This document shows, one piece after another, positions 28,728 through 35,348 of a DNA stretch of 35,348 nt; the stretch's first letter is position 1, and every line of letters starts with the position of its first letter. The DNA comes from Deltaproteobacteria bacterium (GTDB taxonomy: Bacteria > Desulfobacterota > Desulfobacteria > Desulfobacterales > UBA11574): positions 1 to 35,348 of the forward strand of contig JAFDHQ010000018.1 of NCBI GenBank assembly GCA_019308685.1, in the 5' to 3' direction. Under the pieces are notes generated by a model. That model was not told where the DNA came from. It saw only the letters and a list, made by a program, of their open reading frames with translations, and ran no database searches. Both the position numbers and the translations under genes were made by a program.

Positions 28728-28871
28728 AGAGACCTTTGAAAAATGCTCAATTTTGTTCAATAACAAGGAAGGCGAAAATTTTAACCACAGGAATACATTG
28801 AGTATTTTGAGGATTAAAATTTGAGACTGACGCAGGAATTGAGCAAAAGGGGGCGTTTTGCAAAGGTCTCT
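28728..28871. repeat. 144-bp palindromic MITE-like element, copy B
   Basis: TIRs AGAGACCTTTG(A)AAAA and reverse complement TTTTGCAAAGGTCTCT; core ACCACAGGAATACATTGAGTATTTTGAGGATTAAAATTTGAGACTGACGCAG. Confidence 0.78.
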
Positions 28872-28875
28872 TAGA

Positions 28876-28906
28876 GGGGTTCATCCTCAGGGTGAGCCCC
28901 TTTTTT
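28876..28906 (+). terminator. Rho-independent terminator of dsr operon
   Basis: GGGGTTCA..TGAGCCCC stem followed by TTTTTT. Confidence 0.75.
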
Positions 28907-29010
28907 CTTGACATTCTCTCATTAACCATATAAAAATTATCTAAATTTTACGTAATAAGAAATTGCGTTTTTAGCGTTACATCTCCTTTTAAAATTAACT
29001 GTAAAAATTA

Positions 29011-29066
29011 AAAAAGCCAGGAAGGCTCAAATGGATTGAAATCCAACAGGCATTCCTGGTTTTTTT
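29011..29066 (+). promoter_or_regulatory. Terminator-like hairpin in the leader of nikM/cbiM (possible attenuator)
   Basis: CCAGGAA (29017-29023) / TTCCTGG (29053-29059), inner GGAT/ATCC, T7 run, only 16 nt before ATG at 29083. Confidence 0.55.
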
Positions 29067-29082
29067 GTTTGCGGGTAAAAAA

Positions 29083-29700
29083 ATGCATATATCCGAGGGA
29101 GTATTATCCGCACCGGTGCTTGTCACGGGTGCAGCCCTGGCGGTAACCGGGATCTCAGTGGGTCTGAAAAAAATGGATTACGATAAGATTCCAGAGGCCG
29201 CGGTCCTGTCAGCCACTTTTTTTGTCGCCTCTTTGATCCACGTTCCAATGGGTCCATCCAGTGTCCACCTCGTCCTCAATGGGATAAACGGACTCCTTTT
29301 GGGCTGGCTCTGTTTTCCTTCAATATTGGTCGCTTTGGCGCTTCAGGCAATTCTTTTCCAGTTCGGTGGGATCACTGTGCTTGGCGTTAATACGGTAATC
29401 ATGGCCCTGCCCGGTTTAATGGGTTACTATGTTTTCGGCAACCTTATAAAAGGAAAAAACAGGCTTTTGAGTTTGGCAGCCGCCTTTGCCTGTGGATTTT
29501 TCTCTGTTCTCCTTTCAGGCATTTTTGTGGCAGGTGCTTTGTTGTTTACAGGGAAATCATTTATATCGGCGGCCAAACTCATTTTATTGGCTCATCTGCC
29601 CGTAATGATTATTGAAGGAATCATTACGCTTTTTTGTGTAGCATTTTTGAAGAAGGTAAAACCAGAGATTCTGGGAGGTGTTTATGAAAAAGGGTCATAA
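29083..29700 (+). CDS. cbiM: CbiM/NikM substrate-specific component of ECF Ni/Co transporter
   Basis: MHISEGVLSAPVLVTG N-terminus with His2, HVPMGPSSVHLVLNGINGLLLGWLCFPSI; start reassigned to ATG 29083. Confidence 0.93.
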   Translation: MHISEGVLSAPVLVTGAALAVTGISVGLKKMDYDKIPEAAVLSATFFVASLIHVPMGPSSVHLVLNGINGLLLGWLCFPSILVALALQAILFQFGGITVLGVNTVIMALPGLMGYYVFGNLIKGKNRLLSLAAAFACGFFSVLLSGIFVAGALLFTGKSFISAAKLILLAHLPVMIIEGIITLFCVAFLKKVKPEILGGVYEKGS

Positions 29701-30274
29701 TACCCGGTTTTCCTTTATTATTCTTTTAACCGCTATCATCCTAATAGGGAGCCATGTTCCTGCCAAGGCCCATAAGGTAATGATTTTTGCCTGGGTTGAG
29801 GGAGACACGGTTTTCACTGAGAGTAAGTTTAGCGGAGGAAAAAAGGCTATTCATGCACCGGTTGAAATATTTGATAAGGACGGCAAAAAACTTTTGGAAG
29901 GAAAGACCGATAACGAAGGAGAATTTTCTTTTAAAATACCTAAAGTAACTGATTTGAGGATCGTCCTTAATGCCGCTATGGGCCATAAAGCAGAGTGGAC
30001 GGTCCCGGAATCAGAAATTCGTGAAGCAGGCGCTATTGTGGAGAAAAAAAGTACTGCTGAGCCTTCCGGGCCAATAGCGGTCGGGTTAAGCAAAAAAGAA
30101 GTCCAAAAGATTGTTGAGGATTCCCTGGATAAAAAACTCAGGCCCATTATCAGGATGATAACCGAATCCAGGAATACCAAGCCCTCTCTCACCGAAATAA
30201 TCGGGGGCATCGGGTATATCTTCGGACTCATGGGAGTCGCACTATATTTTAAAAACAGAGGGAAAAAGCGTTGA
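29684..30274 (+). CDS. NikL-like additional component of Ni/Co ECF transporter (exported, C-terminal TM)
   Basis: Signal peptide then AHKVMIFAWVEGDTVFTESKFSGGKKA..VEIFDKDGKKLLEGKTDNEGEFSFKIP, C-terminal TM, lies between cbiM and cbiQ. Confidence 0.78.
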   Translation: MKKGHNTRFSFIILLTAIILIGSHVPAKAHKVMIFAWVEGDTVFTESKFSGGKKAIHAPVEIFDKDGKKLLEGKTDNEGEFSFKIPKVTDLRIVLNAAMGHKAEWTVPESEIREAGAIVEKKSTAEPSGPIAVGLSKKEVQKIVEDSLDKKLRPIIRMITESRNTKPSLTEIIGGIGYIFGLMGVALYFKNRGKKR

Positions 30275-30290
30275 GGTTTAGAAATACAAG

Positions 30291-31049
30291 ATGATTGAGG
30301 AACAATTTTCTACGGGCAACTCCATTATTCACGGTCTGGATCCAAGGGTTAAACTTATCATCGTTGCATTTTTTTCTGTGATAGTTGCCATATCAAGCAG
30401 ATTTTTAGCATTGCTTCCCGCATTGGCCATATCGCTATTTCTTGTGGCCATGGCCAAACTGTCAATAAAAAAAGTCTTCCATAGGTTATTATTAGTCAAT
30501 GGATTCATCCTTTTCCTCTGGTTGGTTCTTCCGTTTACATACAACGGTGAAGAATGGTTTGCCATAGGGCCGTTTGTCGCAACCAAAGAAGGGATATTGC
30601 TTGCGAGTCAAATTACGGTCAAAAGCAATTCTATCCTTTTGTCCATGATTGCTCTTTTGTCCACAACACCGATTTTTTCACTGGGCCATGCCATGGGACA
30701 ACTCCATTTTCCAAATAAAATAACACACCTTTTTTTGTTTACTTTCCGCTATATCCATGTAATTTATAAGGAGTATCGCAGGCTGACAAACGCGATGAGG
30801 GTGCGTGGTTTTGTCCCTCGATCAAATATGCACACCTACAAGAGTTATGCTTATCTTGTGGGAATGCTTCTGGTCAGAAGTTATGACCGGGCGGAAAGAA
30901 TCCACAAGGCTATGCGTTGCAGGGGATTTAACAAAAAATATCATTCATTAACACAATTTTCCCTCAAAATGGAAGATATCTTTTGTCTGTCACTGATGCT
31001 GGCCGTAATTTCAGGACTGGCGGTTTTGCAATGGGTCGTAACAACCTGA
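30291..31049 (+). CDS. cbiQ: CbiQ/NikQ ECF transporter transmembrane component
   Basis: IHGLDPRVKLI, AMRVRGFVPR and AMRCRGFNKK coupling motifs. Confidence 0.92.
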   Translation: MIEEQFSTGNSIIHGLDPRVKLIIVAFFSVIVAISSRFLALLPALAISLFLVAMAKLSIKKVFHRLLLVNGFILFLWLVLPFTYNGEEWFAIGPFVATKEGILLASQITVKSNSILLSMIALLSTTPIFSLGHAMGQLHFPNKITHLFLFTFRYIHVIYKEYRRLTNAMRVRGFVPRSNMHTYKSYAYLVGMLLVRSYDRAERIHKAMRCRGFNKKYHSLTQFSLKMEDIFCLSLMLAVISGLAVLQWVVTT

Positions 31050-31762
31050 TCATTAATTTAGAAGGGGTATCATTCTCATATTCAGCGGGTAAACCCGTAA
31101 TTGATAACCTGAGTTTTCATCTTCATCCAGGTGACCGTATCGGTCTTGTGGGGCCGAACGGCAGCGGTAAAACCACGCTTTTTCATATTATCCTGGGTCT
31201 ATTAAAACCCTATTCCGGCACCGTCAAACTTTTCGGCAGGCATGCCAAAGAGGAAAAAGATTTTAGAGAGGCCAGAAAAAGGATAGGGCTCCTTTTTCAA
31301 GACCCTGATGACCAATTATTCAGTCCCACGGTCCTTGAAGATGTCGCCTTTGGCCCGCTGAATCTGGGGAAATCCCCGGAAGAGGCAAAAGACATTGCCT
31401 TGAACACACTTGCCAGACTTGACCTTTCCGGGTTTAAGGATAGGATAACCTACAAACTATCAGGAGGTGAAAAAAGGCTGGTCTCCTTGGCTACGGTCTT
31501 TGCAATGGACCCGGAGGTCCTTCTCCTTGACGAACCTACCAATGGACTGGATGAAGAAACAGAAAAAAAAATAACCAATATCTTAAAAAAATTGGAGCTA
31601 TCCTACATTTTTATTTCTCACAACTTTGATTTCCTTTCAAAAACCACGAACAGGATATATGCCATGTCAAAGGGAAAAATTTCCTCTGATGAGGCCATGG
31701 TCCCCCACTCCCATATTCATATCCATAAATCCGGCAAGATACCTCATAAGCACAAATCTTGA
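31031..31762 (+). CDS. cbiO: CbiO/NikO ECF transporter ATPase with His-rich C-terminus
   Basis: GLVGPNGSGKTTL, LLFQDPDDQLFSPTVLEDVAFGPLN, LSGGEKRLVSLA, LLLDEPTNGLD; tail HSHIHIHKSGKIPHKHKS; start at 31031. Confidence 0.93.
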   Translation: MGRNNLIINLEGVSFSYSAGKPVIDNLSFHLHPGDRIGLVGPNGSGKTTLFHIILGLLKPYSGTVKLFGRHAKEEKDFREARKRIGLLFQDPDDQLFSPTVLEDVAFGPLNLGKSPEEAKDIALNTLARLDLSGFKDRITYKLSGGEKRLVSLATVFAMDPEVLLLDEPTNGLDEETEKKITNILKKLELSYIFISHNFDFLSKTTNRIYAMSKGKISSDEAMVPHSHIHIHKSGKIPHKHKS

Positions 31763-31771
31763 GTCATTATA

Positions 31772-31799
31772 ACCGGTGACCCGGCTCCGGGTCACCGGT
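31772..31799. terminator. Perfect 13-bp GC-rich hairpin between convergent cbiO and porin genes
   Basis: ACCGGTGACCCGG-CT-CCGGGTCACCGGT; no clear T-run. Confidence 0.55.
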
Positions 31800-31803
31800 G
31801 TTG

Positions 31804-32100
31804 TAAATTAGATAACCGTTCACGGACTTTTTGAAACCCAAAATTCCAACCGCCAAAGATCAATTAAATCTCAAATTCCAAGCACCAAATCTCAAACAAA
31901 TTTAAAACTCCAAATTCCAAACCGGTTCAAAGCGATTGTTTTTTTGTTTGGGATTTTGAATTTCGGTCATTGGTGTTTGCCTGCCCTGTTAAATAAATCG
32001 TAGATTTAATGCGAAGCATTATTTAACAGGGTAAATGTTTTGGGATTTGTTATTTGGAATTTCCACTAACTCCATTACACCGTGAACAGATACTAAATTA
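31804..32100. repeat. Composite inverted-repeat element (outer TIR + CCAAATTCC-type repeat copy R2 + inner hairpin)
   Basis: Outer TIR TAAATTAGATAACCGTTCACGG (31804-31825) versus ACCGTGAACAGATACTAAATTA (32079-32100); internal CCAAATCTCAAACAAATTTAAAACTCCAAATTCCAAA. Confidence 0.65.
31984..32031. repeat. 48-bp inner palindromic element CCCTGTTAAATAA...TTATTTAACAGGG
   Basis: Perfect 13-bp arms, 22-nt loop; remnant ATTTAACAGGGTAAAT also at 34606. Confidence 0.7.
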
Positions 32101-32101
32101 G

Positions 32102-33364
32102 TTAAAACTCAACAGCAAGCTGTGTGGTCACTAAATCCCTTTCATCATCATTCTCGAATTCTCCATGGAGATATTCGAGAGACAGGGATGTGCTCTCAAA
32201 CAGGCCATACGTGACCGCCACGCCATACTGGTCTTCAGGAAGGAACTGATCTTCAGTAAGTAAGGGACCACCGAGATCATCGCCGCCCTCATACTTGACG
32301 GCAATTTCGAGCCGATCCGTTGCCGCATACGCCAGTTCGAAGTTCCATGTTTCGGGCTGAAATTCCTTTCCTCCGTCAAAAGATAATTCGTTCGCTTTAA
32401 ACTCATCAAGAGCCCCCAGATATTCACACTCAAGGAAGAATTTATCTATAAAAGATATGCTTAAAAAGGCGTTGAATCCACCCACATAGTCTTTAATTTG
32501 GCCGGGAGTTTCTCCCTCAAGGCCATCACTATCCGCAATATTACTGATGTAAGACACCCCGCCGGCAATGCCGAAATTCGAAATGAGTTCCTGGGGAAGA
32601 GAAAAGGAAGCAGCGGCGACATAGCTCTCTATATGATTATCTTCTCCGGTTTCATCGATGTCCCCGTTAAAGGCACTCACGGAAACGTCCATCCATTCAT
32701 TCACATATCCCACACTGAGTGCGCTTTCCCGGGTCTCCCCGAGCTCTAACGTTAACGGATCGCTGATAAAATGGCTTTCAAAATTGCCGAATGGAACATA
32801 GAGCTTGCCCACATTCAAATAAAGGGGCACCACATCCGCTCCGTCCAGGGTAATAAACCCTTCATCCACGTCCACGGGCTCCGTATCATCCTCTTCCCAT
32901 AAAAAGAGTACATGCCCCTTGACATGTTTTGTTATGTCCACATCAACCCCTAACTCCACCGTAGCGAGGGTTATATCACTCGAGTCCTCATCATTGGTCG
33001 CGGGATTATCATAGTCATAATCTTCGTAACCAGCTTCCGCCTCGATCACTCCGCTCAGGGTTATTTTATCCGCCCATTTTTCCAGTATACCCTCTTGTTT
33101 TTGTGCCATTTTTTCTTCAATTCGACGGACCCGTTCCGGCAGACCTTGACCTTCAAGACCGGTGGGAACATCTTTGGAAATTTTCTCTTTGGATACTTTT
33201 TCCTGCTTTTCCAGTTTCTCTTCGAGAATTCTGATTTTCTCTTTGAGCGCTTTTAATTCTTGCATGAGTTCGGTGTTGGACATCTCTTGGCAAATGCAAA
33301 CGCCCGGCATCATTAATGATATAACGATAAATGTTAAGAAAGTACTCATCAATCCCTTATTCAT
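32102..33364 (-). CDS. Outer-membrane porin, LbtU-like siderophore-porin family
   Basis: Signal peptide, coiled coil ELMQELKALKEKIRILEEKLEKQEK, alternating beta-strand body, C-terminal aromatic ..QLAVEF. Confidence 0.78.
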   Translation of the reverse strand: MNKGLMSTFLTFIVISLMMPGVCICQEMSNTELMQELKALKEKIRILEEKLEKQEKVSKEKISKDVPTGLEGQGLPERVRRIEEKMAQKQEGILEKWADKITLSGVIEAEAGYEDYDYDNPATNDEDSSDITLATVELGVDVDITKHVKGHVLFLWEEDDTEPVDVDEGFITLDGADVVPLYLNVGKLYVPFGNFESHFISDPLTLELGETRESALSVGYVNEWMDVSVSAFNGDIDETGEDNHIESYVAAASFSLPQELISNFGIAGGVSYISNIADSDGLEGETPGQIKDYVGGFNAFLSISFIDKFFLECEYLGALDEFKANELSFDGGKEFQPETWNFELAYAATDRLEIAVKYEGGDDLGGPLLTEDQFLPEDQYGVAVTYGLFESTSLSLEYLHGEFENDDERDLVTTQLAVEF

Positions 33365-33412
33365 AAGTATTCTCCCTGTTCAGTCTATTATCTATCTGTT
33401 ATTAGAGAAAAA

Positions 33413-34189
33413 TTACTTTTCCTTCCATTCATGAAAGTTAACCCAGATTACAGCACCGATTTCTATGTCTTTTTCCTCACCCTTATGCTTCAGTTTTTCA
33501 TCAGCGGTATTCAGTGCGGCAAATCCCCACCAGCCGGCCTTCGGCACTGCATAAGTAAATACTCCGTTTTTATCGGCCTTGATCGTCTGGGTGACCATGT
33601 AGTCCGTGGGTGCTTGGGCCTTCCCATCTTTGTTATAGTATTCCACTTCCACCTCGGCATAAGGGACCGGGTTTCCATCCAGTTTGACAATTCCCTGGAA
33701 AACGTTTCCGGTATAAAGACCGAAGGGCTTTGATAGGGGGACGATCTCGGTTTTCAGCCCGATTTCTTCATCCCAGCCTTCATCGTCGCCGAATGCCGTA
33801 ACCACGGTCTTTGTATAATGCACGATAAAACAATCCTCTGCCGGTTCCCAGTAGGGTTTGGGCTCCATAAAGAACATGTATACACCCGGCCTTTTGACAG
33901 AGTAAGCCAATTCCCAGGCCGTATGCTCCATGATCGTCGTCTTTTTTAGACTGCCGAGCAAACTCTGTTTCTTGCCGTTTGCCACGACCCCAAAAGCAAT
34001 CGGTTTTACCAGTTCCATGCCATGCCCTTCAAAGGGATGAGAAAATGAGAGCGTCACCGTCACATTTTTGTTCTCGCCCTGCATAACCATACTGTCCGAG
34101 GGGATCACCATGCCGAAATGCGCAGAAGCCTGTCCTGCCAGTATGAAGATGGTTGTAATGATAACCGAAAAAATCATGCCCTTTTTCAT
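33413..34189 (-). CDS. DUF4198 / NikK-like periplasmic metal-uptake protein
   Basis: Signal peptide then [41 protein letters not shown]; typical DUF4198 pattern. Confidence 0.85.
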   Translation of the reverse strand: MKKGMIFSVIITTIFILAGQASAHFGMVIPSDSMVMQGENKNVTVTLSFSHPFEGHGMELVKPIAFGVVANGKKQSLLGSLKKTTIMEHTAWELAYSVKRPGVYMFFMEPKPYWEPAEDCFIVHYTKTVVTAFGDDEGWDEEIGLKTEIVPLSKPFGLYTGNVFQGIVKLDGNPVPYAEVEVEYYNKDGKAQAPTDYMVTQTIKADKNGVFTYAVPKAGWWGFAALNTADEKLKHKGEEKDIEIGAVIWVNFHEWKEK

Positions 34190-34207
34190 GAAAACCTCCT
34201 TTTGTGC

Positions 34208-34262
34208 AAAAAAAAACCATGAACTTATGGCATCTTCATGATACCCATACCTTCATGGTTTT
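34208..34262 (-). promoter_or_regulatory. Terminator-like hairpin in the leader of the DUF4198 gene
   Basis: On minus strand AAAACCATGAAGGTATGG ... CCATAAGTTCATGGTTTT (16/18 complementary) followed by T9, then AGGAGG and ATG. Confidence 0.55.
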
Positions 34263-34433
34263 ATGTGTTTTTTGATGAATTAATTTTTATCGCAGCCTTC
34301 TGACTGCTATTTTTTCAGGAACAAATATATTATAAAATGGATGATGTCAATAAAATTTCATACATATCCGGCATTTTCCCCCTGGGTTGTTTGTCCGGGG
34401 TTAACAACCTTTTTCGTGAAAATCATGAAAATT

Positions 34434-34656
34434 CCAAGTACCAAAATACAAATCTCAAACAAATATCAATGACCGAAATTCAAAATTCAAAACAGATAGA
34501 ATGACGGCGAGACATCCAATAAGTGATTGAAATCTTTTGGTCATTGGAAATTGATCAGTAACAAATGTGATCTTAATGACCGATAGGTTCGCGCTATTCA
34601 TAATCATTTAACAGGGTAAATAATTTGAGTATTGTGATTTGGGATTTTAGTACCGT
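34434..34656. repeat. Degenerate CCAAATTCC-type element, copy R3
   Basis: ACAAATCTCAAACAAAT, GGTCATTGGAAATTG, ATTTAACAGGGTAAAT, GTGATTTGGGATTTT shared with R1/R2. Confidence 0.6.
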
Positions 34657-34899
34657 TTCCGGGAAAGTAAATAGCTTCTATCTGAATCAGTTAGAGTTGA
34701 CTTTGACGTTTCCCCGTGTTGCCTGCAAAGTCACTTGACTTGGGAATAAAAAGTCTTTATGAATTGCAATTTTTGTAAAGAAACACTATTAGATAAAGCA
34801 ATCCTTCGGATCTTTGAAACAAATCGATTTCCATTAAGCCATAATATTTAAAAAAACCATAGTGTTACCCAAAAAATAACAAGCGTACACATAAATTAA

Positions 34900-35348
34900 A
34901 TGAAACAAAAATTAATAAAACTGATCCGTAATGCCGCAAACTCTGCATATGAAAAAGGTGATCTGCCTTCAAAAGCGTTTCCAGAGATTGAAGTTGAAGT
35001 GCCCAAAATAGAATCGCATGGTGATTTTTCAACAAACATCGCAATGGTTACGGCATCTGTCCAGAAGATGGCCCCGCGAAAGATTGCAGAATCGATTGTA
35101 AAACATCTCGAAGATCCGAACAATATTTTGGCAAAAACAGAGATTGCCGGTCCCGGCTTTATCAATTTTTTTGTAAACATAGGGTCCTGGTATCCGGTGT
35201 TACACAAAATCCATCAAGAAGATATCCGTTATGGCGCTTCGGATATGGGCAATGGTGAAAAAATCCAGGTGGAATTTGTAAGCTCTAATCCAACAGGGCC
35301 TTTGCATGTGGGACACGGACGAGGTGCTGCGGTTGGCGACAGCTTGGC
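34900..35348 (+). CDS. argS: Arginyl-tRNA synthetase, N-terminal part (runs off window)
   Basis: [23 protein letters not shown].., [26 protein letters not shown] (HIGH-type motif); not in ORF track because no stop within window. Confidence 0.95.
   Translation, partial: MKQKLIKLIRNAANSAYEKGDLPSKAFPEIEVEVPKIESHGDFSTNIAMVTASVQKMAPRKIAESIVKHLEDPNNILAKTEIAGPGFINFFVNIGSWYPVLHKIHQEDIRYGASDMGNGEKIQVEFVSSNPTGPLHVGHGRGAAVGDSL

Noticed and set aside
28950-28985. Possible NikR operator (GTAAT..GCGTTAC) upstream of nikM
   Set aside because: Half-sites and orientation do not match NikR consensus patterns I know; not enough symmetry
12434-34656. CRISPR-like arrays in the CCAAATTCC repeats
   Set aside because: Repeats are low-complexity, irregularly spaced and form inverted halves; no unique spacers of constant length and no cas genes in the window

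Overview
Chromosomal window from a sulfate-reducing deltaproteobacterium (Desulfobacterales-like, inferred from dsrMKJOP, the RsbRD_N-type protein next to dsrM, and the repeat content). I assigned products from the supplied translations and sequence motifs only; no database search was run. Main blocks: (i) housekeeping minus-strand run meaB, PASTA protein, rsmB, fmt, def, flippase-like membrane protein, ribF, then tRNA-Leu(CAG); (ii) ResB/CcsA cytochrome c maturation, a TIGR01777-type epimerase, LMW-PTP, Nudix, M20 amidohydrolase; (iii) a minus-strand operon acyltransferase / B12-radical SAM / V4R-like histidine kinase / enolase-superfamily enzyme, divergent from an NtrC-family response regulator; (iv) RsbRD_N protein + dsrMKJOP; (v) ECF-type Ni/Co importer (CbiM/NikM, NikL-like, CbiQ, CbiO) facing a LbtU-like porin and a DUF4198 protein; (vi) start of argS. 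Best candidate for an undescribed system is the divergent intergenic region 20681-21392: a perfect double TGCACA-N6-TGTGCA dyad lies between two outward-facing sigma54-like promoters, suggesting a sigma54 two-component regulon built around the acyltransferase/radical-SAM operon. The window also holds several families of palindromic MITE-like repeats, including one that supplies the last codons and stop of a gene and one nested composite.
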